DNA of 64,000 bases from the NCBI RefSeq assembly GCF_002770595.1, contig NZ_CP022986.1, positions 2,728,001-2,792,000 of the forward strand. The letters run 5' to 3'. The notes beneath the pieces are model-generated. The model saw nothing but the letters and a program-made list of their open reading frames with translations, did not search any database and was not told the DNA's origin. This document shows, one piece after another, positions 9,041 through 16,219 of this stretch (positions are counted from its first letter, which is position 1; each line of letters begins with the position of its first letter). The position numbers and the translations under genes are program-made. The stretch comes from Chryseobacterium camelliae. GTDB lineage: Bacteria > Bacteroidota > Bacteroidia > Flavobacteriales > Weeksellaceae.

Positions 9041-9610
9041 TCAGTAGATAAACGGAATGAGCTTCCTGGTTTTGCGCCGGTATTCCAGATACTCTTCCCC
9101 AAACTGCTCAATAAGCGCAGCTTCTTCAATCTTAATCCTGTAGCTGAAAGCGATGAACGGAGGAATAAGCGCTAAAGCCAATGAAAGCCAGTTGTTAAGG
9201 TATAGCCCAAGACCTAAAGAAGTAAGCAGGGAAAATGTATAGGAAGGATGCCTGAGATACCTGTAAAAACCCTCCTTTTTGATGGTGTGGTCTTTCCTGA
9301 TCGTCACATCAACGGTAAAATACTTACCTAGAGAACGGATGATGATGAACCGGACAATAATTCCAATCAGGATCAGCGCTTCCCCTGTATACAGGATCCA
9401 GGTGCCGTCTGAGATCGGAAACCGAGTATAATAAGACAAGGTTACTGCACTGATAATGGAAAACGGGATGGCGATCCAAAGGAAATTCAGGGTAGACCGG
9501 TCTTTCCCTTTCCGGTCTGTTTCACCGGATTTTAAGATGTTCTTATACAGGAATTCGCTGATAAACCAGCCTACCATAGAAACGGCAAATACAATCTCCA
9601 GAGCATTCAT
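9041..9610 (-). CDS. Isoprenylcysteine carboxyl methyltransferase-like membrane protein
   Basis: This 189-residue protein has about five membrane helices. Its C-terminal half carries the ICMT/phosphatidylethanolamine N-methyltransferase signature GFYRYLRHPSYT (about 114-125) and E-E-Y-x-x-YRRKTRKLIPFIY, which form the SAM site in that superfamily. Bacterial members are integral membrane methyltransferases with mostly unknown substrates. It follows the upstream 2TM gene by 4 nt, in one operon with the sensor kinase. A lipid, quinone or peptide substrate connected with membrane sensing is possible but not shown. Confidence 0.8.
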   Translation of the reverse strand: MNALEIVFAVSMVGWFISEFLYKNILKSGETDRKGKDRSTLNFLWIAIPFSIISAVTLSYYTRFPISDGTWILYTGEALILIGIIVRFIIIRSLGKYFTVDVTIRKDHTIKKEGFYRYLRHPSYTFSLLTSLGLGLYLNNWLSLALALIPPFIAFSYRIKIEEAALIEQFGEEYLEYRRKTRKLIPFIY

Positions 9611-9614
9611 TTGT

Positions 9615-9938
9615 TTAGTATTTTAATCTGTTACGGGAATTCATTTCCTCGTCCATAAGCTGTTGGATCTTCTTTTCTTCCCAATGGTTCCCCAGGATAA
9701 AGCTAGGGACAAATACCCGCAATCCGTATACCAAAAGACCGATTCCCCAGAACAGCGGAAGGCTGAAGTATTTGAGGTGCCAGAGGGTCTGGCCAGGTTT
9801 CAGTTCGCGGTAATTGGTGATTAAGATGAATATGTTCACCACGACATATACAAAGAGGAATATGTAGAAGTTCTTGATTTGTTTCACTCTTTTTTCTGCC
9901 TGCTTATAGCGGATATCGTCCTGGCTGATCTCTTCCAT
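9615..9938 (-). CDS. 2TM domain-containing protein
   Basis: This 107-residue protein has the shared lead-in YKQAEKRVKQIKNFYIFL, two membrane helices (about 27-43 and 58-80) and the charged end GNHWEEKKIQQLMDEE. It starts 18 nt after the kinase stop and ends 4 nt before the methyltransferase start, so translation is probably coupled. It is the third free-standing 2TM protein of this locus. Confidence 0.8.
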   Translation of the reverse strand: MEEISQDDIRYKQAEKRVKQIKNFYIFLFVYVVVNIFILITNYRELKPGQTLWHLKYFSLPLFWGIGLLVYGLRVFVPSFILGNHWEEKKIQQLMDEEMNSRNRLKY

Positions 9939-9956
9939 AAATTTGTTGTTTAATGA

Positions 9957-11273
9957 TTATCGTTTATGTTGTTTTTCTAAAATTTCCCGGATCTTTTTCT
10001 CTTCCCATCTTTTACCGATTCCGAAAGCGCTGATTCCGTGAGCGGCGATGCCAATTCCCCATCCCAGCATCGGATAATAAAACCAAAGGTCATCCGGGCT
10101 CGTGATCAGGTTAATGATAATCAGTGACGGAATTACAATGCAATAGGAAGTAAGGTTGCCGTAAAAACTCTTCAGTTCCTTCACGCGTTTCTGTGCCCTT
10201 TCATAGGCTTTATCTGAAGTATCCGTTTTGATACTGATTTCATTAGGCTTACTGACCAGCACCGGAAGTTTTACTTTAAAATAGTCTTCTGATTTTTCAA
10301 TGAATACATTCCTTTTCGTCAGCAGTGAATAGCGCTGGACAATATTGGCCAGACCGATTCCCGAACTTTCCTTGATCTGCTCCCGGACCTGAAGGTTGTT
10401 TTCAATGCAGAGGGTATCATTTTCAGAAAATATTCTAATGATGAGCGGCCTTGATGAGGTGGCAAAATTATGCTTGATACAGTTTTCCAGCAACAGCTGT
10501 AAAGAAAGCGGAACGACAAACCTGCGGTAATCCTCTTTCCTGACCTCAAAGATAAAATCTACACTGTCTTCGAATCTGGTTTTCAGCAGGTCGCAATAGG
10601 TCCTGGCAAATTCAATCTCATCTTCCACCGTGACCAGCTCTTTGTCTTTCTGCTCCAGGACATACCTGTAAATCTTTGACATTGAGGCTGTAAACTTCTG
10701 GGCCTGGTTCGGGTTTTCATCGATCAGGGAACTCAGAACATTCAGGGAATTGAACAGGAAATGCGGATCCAGCTGATTCTTTAAGCTTTCAAACTGGGCA
10801 TTGGCGGATTTGGCAATGAGCTTCTGCTCTACGACTTCCTTACGGGAAGACTTTTTCAGCTCTTCCATAAACCCTTTGGCATGGAGGAAGGCTGAAATCA
10901 GCAGTGCGATATTAATTGTAAACCAATTGATGAAGCTGTACCTTCCCGAAAAATATTCTTCTGTAGTCGCAGCTTTCTGAAAAACGACAAAATTCATGTA
11001 GTTGCAGAAATACACCATTATGGTATTCGCGATAAGAATCGACACAATACTGATTATGGCTCTCCTGGTAGTGGCTTCAGACCACGGAAACCTTTTGTTC
11101 AGGAAATCGTTGATATAGCTGTTTCCCATCGCTAACACAAAGGAGTACATAAAGCATACAACCACGGTAAGCAGAAAATTACTCAGCGTCTTTTCATCTG
11201 TAAACCCGAAGAAAAAAATCATGGATGTTGCCAGTGATATCCAGCATAAAGTAATAAGGTTCCTGCGTTTCAT
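9957..11273 (-). CDS. LytS-type sensor histidine kinase with C-terminal 2TM domain
   Basis: This 438-residue protein has four N-terminal membrane helices (about 5-22, 30-48, 72-98, 115-131), a coiled linker, a His_kinase domain with phospho-acceptor H171 in DPHFLFNSLN, and an ATPase domain (LLLENCIKHN as N box, SSGIGLANIVQRY as G box). From about 355 it has an extra 2TM domain nearly identical to the protein at 8369-8662. The kinase core is thus tethered to the membrane on both sides, which is unusual for LytS kinases. It heads the operon kinase-2TM-methyltransferase. Its promoter carries a LytTR repeat pair, so feedback from the response regulator at 7271 is likely. Confidence 0.9.
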   Translation of the reverse strand: MKRRNLITLCWISLATSMIFFFGFTDEKTLSNFLLTVVVCFMYSFVLAMGNSYINDFLNKRFPWSEATTRRAIISIVSILIANTIMVYFCNYMNFVVFQKAATTEEYFSGRYSFINWFTINIALLISAFLHAKGFMEELKKSSRKEVVEQKLIAKSANAQFESLKNQLDPHFLFNSLNVLSSLIDENPNQAQKFTASMSKIYRYVLEQKDKELVTVEDEIEFARTYCDLLKTRFEDSVDFIFEVRKEDYRRFVVPLSLQLLLENCIKHNFATSSRPLIIRIFSENDTLCIENNLQVREQIKESSGIGLANIVQRYSLLTKRNVFIEKSEDYFKVKLPVLVSKPNEISIKTDTSDKAYERAQKRVKELKSFYGNLTSYCIVIPSLIIINLITSPDDLWFYYPMLGWGIGIAAHGISAFGIGKRWEEKKIREILEKQHKR

Positions 11274-11290
11274 AAATGGTTTTCCTGGTT

Positions 11291-11298
11291 CAAAATTA
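11291..11298 (-). promoter_or_regulatory. -7 box of the sensor kinase operon
   Basis: The minus strand reads TAATTTTG. It ends 17 nt before the ATG and starts 33 nt downstream of the LytTR pair. Confidence 0.6.
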
Positions 11299-11331
11299 AT
11301 CTATTAGAGTATTCACGGCAATTATTTTCTC

Positions 11332-11361
11332 CCGAACAGTCATTTTTGAAGACTGAACGGT
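11332..11361 (-). promoter_or_regulatory. LytTR-type operator, site 2 (kinase operon)
   Basis: On the minus strand ACCGTTCAG and ACTGTTCGG are separated by 12 nt. The spacer (tcttcaaaaatg) is close to that of site 3. The site starts 58 nt upstream of the kinase ATG, exactly as at the TonB receptor gene. Confidence 0.8.
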
Positions 11362-11368
11362 ATAAAAA

Positions 11369-11389
11369 AACCTTCCTTAACGGAAGGTT
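11369..11389 (-). terminator. Terminator of the exported tetratricopeptide-like gene
   Basis: AACCTTCC pairs with GGAAGGTT. On the minus strand it is followed by TTTTT. It lies 20 nt behind the stop at 11410 and next to the LytTR site of the kinase promoter. Confidence 0.8.
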
Positions 11390-11409
11390 AGTTGGATATT
11401 GTACATCAA

Positions 11410-12057
11410 TTATTTAGCCTGGCTTACGAAATATTCCGCTTCAGATTTTCCCCAGTTAGGATCCAATGCTGTTTTCGGAGTATAGGACTTGAACTTGTTC
11501 AAAGCATCTTTAAACATTTCCATTCCCTTTACTTTGCTTCCTCCGTACTGCTCCGGCATAAAATAAACATCTTCAGCTTTGATCAGCGCGATTCTCGGGT
11601 TATTCGGATCCAGCTTTTCAGCCTTTTTAAGTTCTTCAGTAGCTTTTGCCCCATCAGTCATATACCTTTGCTGAGGGTTAACCATCATCTTTAAGGAGTA
11701 AGCCATTTTGCTCAACAAATGGAGTTCAGCATTATCGGTAGGCGCTACATGGGAAGCTGCCCCAATGTATTTCTCTGCCTGGCCTGCGATAAAATCAAGA
11801 TCCTGTGTTTTACCCTGCTGCATCAGCACTCTTCCTTTCTGAATGTTCGCCAGCGCTGCATAATAAAACGGAAGCCAGTTGTTTTCATCTTTTCCTGCGA
11901 TCCTGTGGAAATCATTAGCCAGGGCCTGGAAATCTTCCGCTGTTTTAGCCGTTTCTATCCTGGCTACTTTTTCAGTCATCACTTTTTCGTAATCAGTCTG
12001 TGCAAAGGCTGTTAAGCTTACAAAAGCCAGCGCAAAACTCAATAAATATTTCTTCAT
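11410..12057 (-). CDS. Exported TPR-like protein
   Basis: This 215-residue protein has a signal peptide (MKKYLLSFALAFVSLTAFAQ). It has helical segments that read like TPR or SEL-type repeats (WLPFYYAALANIQKGRVL, ATEELKKAEKLDPNNPRIALIKAE). Such proteins are common beside TonB-dependent receptors in Flavobacteriia. ATG 12057 is taken because it starts the signal peptide. It lies 93 nt behind the TonB receptor gene, but a TAnnTTTG box (TATCTTTG at 12100-12093, minus) suggests it also has its own promoter. The role is unknown; scaffold or partner of the receptor is a guess. Confidence 0.75.
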   Translation of the reverse strand: MKKYLLSFALAFVSLTAFAQTDYEKVMTEKVARIETAKTAEDFQALANDFHRIAGKDENNWLPFYYAALANIQKGRVLMQQGKTQDLDFIAGQAEKYIGAASHVAPTDNAELHLLSKMAYSLKMMVNPQQRYMTDGAKATEELKKAEKLDPNNPRIALIKAEDVYFMPEQYGGSKVKGMEMFKDALNKFKSYTPKTALDPNWGKSEAEYFVSQAK

Positions 12058-12092
12058 TTTTTTCAATTTTTTAAGGTTACTGTATAATTATT

Positions 12093-12100
12093 CAAAGATA
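12093..12100 (-). promoter_or_regulatory. -7 box before the exported TPR-like gene
   Basis: The minus strand reads TATCTTTG, 35 nt upstream of the ATG at 12057. Confidence 0.45.
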
Positions 12101-12150
12101 TATATTTAATTTATATAATAAAATCATTACCTGTACTGATTCTTCATCAT

Positions 12151-14373
12151 TTACAAATTATTATTAATGGCATCCTCCGTTTTATCTACCCCGAAACTGA
12201 TGAAGGCTCCTATAAAGACAAAGGTATTGGAAGGCGGAACAACGGCAGAACTCCTGGCTCCGTCACCGGAAAAGTTATATCCGTACATGTTCTTCGTCCC
12301 TAAGACATTAGAAATACTCAGCACAAATATAGTAAATGCTTTTGCATCCTTTTTTCCAAGGTTCGGCAGGTAGTTAAAGCTCAGGTTCAGGGAGCTGTAA
12401 TCCTTTAATCTTCCTTCATTCCGGATGACATTGCTGTTCTGCTGGCTGACGATATCATAATACGGCCTTCCTTTAGCATACGTATAAGACAGGTTGGCCC
12501 CCAGTTTCCATTCCGTAATGAACCTTTTGGCTACCACAGAGAGTGTATGCTCCGCAGCAAAATTAGGTTTCAGGCTTACCGGATAATTCATAAAATCCCT
12601 TTTGGAATCCAGATAGGAATAACTGATCCAGTAATCGATATTTTTAAATGTCTTCTTATCGCGCCAGAAAAATTCTGCTCCTTTGGCGTATCCATAGCCG
12701 TCATTATTAAGGGCTGTCTGGATCTGCTGGTTCTGGCTTTCACCAGGATTTAGCGTAAAGGTTTTGATCAGCTGGTCATATTTTTTGTAAAATGCCTCTA
12801 GTCTCAGGCTTCTCCCCTCTGATGCCCTCTGGATCTGGAAAATATAATGCTGTGACTGCTGGAATCCGAGGTTGGCGGGTGCATTGATATACCTGCTTTC
12901 AGGATTCTGGTAGAAAAGCCCGTAGGCAATAGAGCTGGTCCAGTTCTTATCCAGCCGGTAAGCAAGCGCAAGCCTCGGTGCGATATTATTTTTATCCAGA
13001 AAGGATGAATGTTCTGCCCGTACGCCTATTTTTGCAGACAGCTGGTTGCTGAATCCCAGATCCGACTCCACAAATGCGGAGGAGATCAGGTCATTGTATT
13101 TTTTGTTTACCTGCTGGAAATGAAGCTGTTCATCTGAGTTATTGAATTCAAATCCGCCCCTCAGTGCGCTGATCCTGTTGATCTTCCTTTCCAGGACTGC
13201 TTTGAGGTTGATATAATTCCCATCGGTCAGCAATTGGGTCCGGGCAGATTCCTGGCCCGCATTCTCCGTTGAAAAGTTAAGGTCTGAACGGTTGTAGGAA
13301 TACGAGCTTCCTATATTCAGCAGATATTTCCCGAATTTCTGCCTGAATGATAGGTTATGATAAGTATTTGTCCCTTTCAGCCGTATCAGCGCAGCATCGT
13401 ACTGCGGTTCGAGGCTTTCGGTCCTTACTGCCATCCTGTTCGTATCGTATTTCCCATAATATTTAAAAAATCCGCCGGATTTTGTTTTTATCCTGAAATT
13501 CAGGTCTCCATTCATGCTGCGCGGGGATTGTATAAAGTCTGTATTGAAATGCAGAACATTCTGCATCAGCTCCAGGTTGGAATAGCCTGCTGTCGCTCCA
13601 TAAGAATAATTCTTATTCTTGCTTAAACGCTGGAAGCCTGCATCAATGAATATCGGTGAAACTCCGATATCATAAGAGCTTTCATTAGGCAGGTCAACGC
13701 TTTCCAGCATCAGTGCCCCGGAAAGAGCCTGTCCGTACAATGCTGAATAGCCACCGCTGGAGAATATATTCCCTTTGAACAGAGACGTATTGAAACGGTC
13801 TCTTCCTGCAATGCCCGGTACGGAGTTGGAAAAATAGTTGTTGATAAGGCTGCCGTCCATAAAGATTTTGGACTCGGCTCCGGTTCCGCCACGGATGAAA
13901 AGGCCTTCGGACTCCCCTACTTTCTGTACCCCGGGAAGATAGGTTAAGGCTGAGGAAATCTGCCCGTCTGCTCCTGCGGTAGTATAAATATCGATCGGCG
14001 TCAGCAGAGCGGTAGCCCGTTTTTTATCGCTTGCCTCAATAGATCCTGCGGAAACCACTATGGCATCTATTTCATTGATCTGCTCCTTCAGTTCTGCATT
14101 TACAGTGATCGCCTGGTCCTGGATCATTACCGGTTTCTCTACATCATCGTATTTGGGATGGGTAAAGGTAATGGCCTGGCTACCTTTTTCATTGGTTTCA
14201 AAGGAAAAGTTTCCTTCAGCATCAGTGGTCGCACCGTCATAAGTGTTTTTTAAAGTAATATTCACATCTGCAACGCCTTTGCTTTTATAGGTTACCTTAC
14301 CGGATACTTTTATCTGGGCAAGGCTCAGCATAGAGCATAAAAAAGAAATCAGAAATAATAGTTTTGTTTTCAT
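12151..14373 (-). CDS. TonB-dependent outer membrane receptor
   Basis: This 740-residue protein has a signal peptide (residues 1-19), a carboxypeptidase-regulatory-like domain (about 21-95, KVSGKVTYKSKGVADVNITL), a plug domain (about 105-230, with LPGVQKVGESEGLFIRGG) and a 22-strand-type barrel to the C terminus. It resembles receptors for iron chelates or other small ligands; no SusD partner is nearby, so a glycan system is unlikely. Its promoter has a -7 box at 14391-14398 and a LytTR repeat pair placed exactly like that of the sensor kinase, so it is a predicted direct target of the two-component system next door. Confidence 0.88.
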   Translation of the reverse strand: MKTKLLFLISFLCSMLSLAQIKVSGKVTYKSKGVADVNITLKNTYDGATTDAEGNFSFETNEKGSQAITFTHPKYDDVEKPVMIQDQAITVNAELKEQINEIDAIVVSAGSIEASDKKRATALLTPIDIYTTAGADGQISSALTYLPGVQKVGESEGLFIRGGTGAESKIFMDGSLINNYFSNSVPGIAGRDRFNTSLFKGNIFSSGGYSALYGQALSGALMLESVDLPNESSYDIGVSPIFIDAGFQRLSKNKNYSYGATAGYSNLELMQNVLHFNTDFIQSPRSMNGDLNFRIKTKSGGFFKYYGKYDTNRMAVRTESLEPQYDAALIRLKGTNTYHNLSFRQKFGKYLLNIGSSYSYNRSDLNFSTENAGQESARTQLLTDGNYINLKAVLERKINRISALRGGFEFNNSDEQLHFQQVNKKYNDLISSAFVESDLGFSNQLSAKIGVRAEHSSFLDKNNIAPRLALAYRLDKNWTSSIAYGLFYQNPESRYINAPANLGFQQSQHYIFQIQRASEGRSLRLEAFYKKYDQLIKTFTLNPGESQNQQIQTALNNDGYGYAKGAEFFWRDKKTFKNIDYWISYSYLDSKRDFMNYPVSLKPNFAAEHTLSVVAKRFITEWKLGANLSYTYAKGRPYYDIVSQQNSNVIRNEGRLKDYSSLNLSFNYLPNLGKKDAKAFTIFVLSISNVLGTKNMYGYNFSGDGARSSAVVPPSNTFVFIGAFISFGVDKTEDAINNNL

Positions 14374-14390
14374 AACTGTTGATTACGGTT

Positions 14391-14398
14391 CAAAAGTA
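14391..14398 (-). promoter_or_regulatory. -7 box of the TonB receptor gene
   Basis: The minus strand reads TACTTTTG, 17 nt before the ATG and 33 nt downstream of the LytTR pair. The geometry is the same as at the kinase promoter. Confidence 0.6.
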
Positions 14399-14431
14399 GG
14401 ACGAAATTCAAGCACAGATAAATTTTTGTTC

Positions 14432-14461
14432 CCGAACGGTCATTTTTAGAACCTGAACGGT
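14432..14461 (-). promoter_or_regulatory. LytTR-type operator, site 3 (TonB receptor)
   Basis: On the minus strand ACCGTTCAG and ACCGTTCGG are separated by 12 nt (spacer gttctaaaaatg). Both half-sites fit the LytTR consensus fully, the best match of the three sites. Confidence 0.82.
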
Positions 14462-14586
14462 TAATTTTATTTTTTACACAGAGGAAATACCGGTTTTGCG
14501 GGAAAATTGAAGGTAAATTCAATCTGTATAGTAAAATACCCCTCTATCGGAGCGGTATTTTAGCTAACGGTCAATGAGAACATGGA

Positions 14587-15483
14587 TCAATGAATCGGGA
14601 TACAGAAATCAACGGTCATTTTTCCTTCGGGATGTTCGCGGAAATTGGTATGGTAGATCTCAAAAGGAAATGCTTTTCTTACCGAATGGTGATGCTCCTT
14701 CATCCATAAAAACAGGGAAACCCAGCACTGTTCAAAATCATCCAGGGTGACTTCACCGCTTCCGATGATGAACTTTCCGGTTTCAACGGTCTCAGGAAAG
14801 ACTTCCCCTTCCTGTTTCTGCAAGGGTTCATCCAGAAGCATACAGGCATGGATTCTCACTTTATCCGGTGGAGTCACCTTAAAGCTGTCATGGTATACAG
14901 AGAGCATTTTCACCTGATCGCGGGGAAACAGGTTTTTGCTTTTTGCCCAGTCTATCAGCGTACCGAAAGAGGATTCAACATGGGCAATACCCAGGCTCAT
15001 AACAGCCGCCAGGTGCATTTCCGGAAGATGGCCTACTTTGATTTTTAAATTCATATTCATCCAGTTTAAAAGGTTTTCTGTATTGTAAATGTACTGGCTG
15101 AAAATGGCATCCCTATGTCCTTTCTTGCTTTCTTTAATAGCAATCCTGTGAAAGTTTTCCGGAGCTGCTTTGCGAAATCCCGACGGGGATATCCCGTAAT
15201 ATTTTTTAAAGGCTTTATTGAAAGCGGAATGACTGGAAAAGCCTGACTGATGATAAACATCCGCGATACTGATGTCTTTTCTCAGCGCCAGGTAAAAGGC
15301 ACTTTTTTCGGTCCTTCTCCTTGCTGTATAGTTCTGTAGAGTTTCTCCAGTGATCAGCCGGAAAATCCTGTGAAAATGAAATGGAGAATAGGCGCCAGCC
15401 CCTGAAACATTCTCCAGTGAAAGTTCCGAATCCAGATGGTCTTCTATATACCTTATGGCTTTTATGATGCTCTGTTTATGCAT
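14587..15483 (-). CDS. AraC-family regulator with GyrI-like effector domain
   Basis: This 298-residue protein has two helix-turn-helix motifs in the first ~105 residues (LSLENVSGAGAYSPFHFHRIF and FSSHSAFNKAFKKYYGISPS), typical of AraC/XylS. A GyrI/BacA-type ligand-binding domain follows from about 145 to the end (ending KMTVDFCIPIH). This layout is found in MarA/Rob-like regulators of small-molecule and drug responses. ATG 15483 is used; the ORF extends two codons to a TTG. A TAnnTTTG box (TATTTTTG, 15513-15506 minus) lies 22 nt upstream. Its target is unknown; the divergent neighbour is the superoxide dismutase gene. Confidence 0.88.
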   Translation of the reverse strand: MHKQSIIKAIRYIEDHLDSELSLENVSGAGAYSPFHFHRIFRLITGETLQNYTARRRTEKSAFYLALRKDISIADVYHQSGFSSHSAFNKAFKKYYGISPSGFRKAAPENFHRIAIKESKKGHRDAIFSQYIYNTENLLNWMNMNLKIKVGHLPEMHLAAVMSLGIAHVESSFGTLIDWAKSKNLFPRDQVKMLSVYHDSFKVTPPDKVRIHACMLLDEPLQKQEGEVFPETVETGKFIIGSGEVTLDDFEQCWVSLFLWMKEHHHSVRKAFPFEIYHTNFREHPEGKMTVDFCIPIH

Positions 15484-15505
15484 ATCCAATTCTGATCATG
15501 TACTG

Positions 15506-15513
15506 CAAAAATA
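15506..15513 (-). promoter_or_regulatory. -7 box before the AraC-GyrI regulator
   Basis: The minus strand reads TATTTTTG, 22 nt before the ATG. Confidence 0.5.
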
Positions 15514-15662
15514 ACAACCGGGAACGAAAATGATTGGTCCTTTTTTGCTAATAATGGATTTATGTAAAAAATTAAGCTGCTGCCTGAAAAACATGACCCG
15601 TTTATACCTTTTTTGTTAAATCTTTCTTTACATTTATATTGTAATCACTAAATCATAGTAGA

Positions 15663-16166
15663 ATGAACCTTAAAACATTAACATTATTAGCCGGAAGCGC
15701 ATTGTTTGCGGTATCCTGCGGAACCAGCCACACTTACCAGGTGATGTCTAAAAGCAATACCCAGACCGGTGGAACGGCAAAATTCACTCAAAAAGGGAAT
15801 GACGTTATTATGAAGCTGGATGTAACCAACCTTACACCGGGCATCCACGCCGTACACATCCATGAAAAGGGAGATTGCTCAGCTCCTGACGGAACCTCGG
15901 CAGGAGGCCACTGGAACCCGGCCAAAGACGACCATGGCAAATGGGGCGCCGAACATTTCCACATGGGCGATATCGGGAATCTTAATGCAGACCAGAGCGG
16001 CAATGCCACACTAACGTTCAAAACGGATAAGTGGTGCCTGGGATGCGAGGATGCTTCCAAGAATATTATGGGGAAAGGCCTTATCATCCACGCAGATAAA
16101 GACGATTTCCATACCCAACCCACCGGAAACGCTGGCGGAAGAGTAGGCTGTGTGGAGATCAGGTAA
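15663..16166 (+). CDS. sodC: Cu/Zn superoxide dismutase, lipoprotein
   Basis: This 167-residue protein has a lipoprotein signal with lipobox LFAVSC (C19), so it is predicted to be anchored in an envelope membrane. The SodC fold shows the copper and zinc ligands in HAVHIHEKGDCSA, AGGHWNP, HGKWGAEHFHMGD and LIIHADKDDF, and the disulfide partner in GGRVGCVEI. It dismutates superoxide in the periplasm. It has its own unit ending at a strong bidirectional terminator. Confidence 0.93.
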   Translation: MNLKTLTLLAGSALFAVSCGTSHTYQVMSKSNTQTGGTAKFTQKGNDVIMKLDVTNLTPGIHAVHIHEKGDCSAPDGTSAGGHWNPAKDDHGKWGAEHFHMGDIGNLNADQSGNATLTFKTDKWCLGCEDASKNIMGKGLIIHADKDDFHTQPTGNAGGRVGCVEIR

Positions 16167-16180
16167 ATTAAAGAGCATAA

Positions 16181-16210
16181 AAAAACCACTAATTTTCATT
16201 AGTGGTTTTT
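16181..16210. terminator. Bidirectional terminator between sodC and the Ctp protease
   Basis: A perfect 13-bp stem, AAAAACCACTAAT with ATTAGTGGTTTTT around TTTC, with A and T runs on both sides, so it serves both convergent genes. Confidence 0.9.
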
Positions 16211-16219
16211 TATTGTTTA

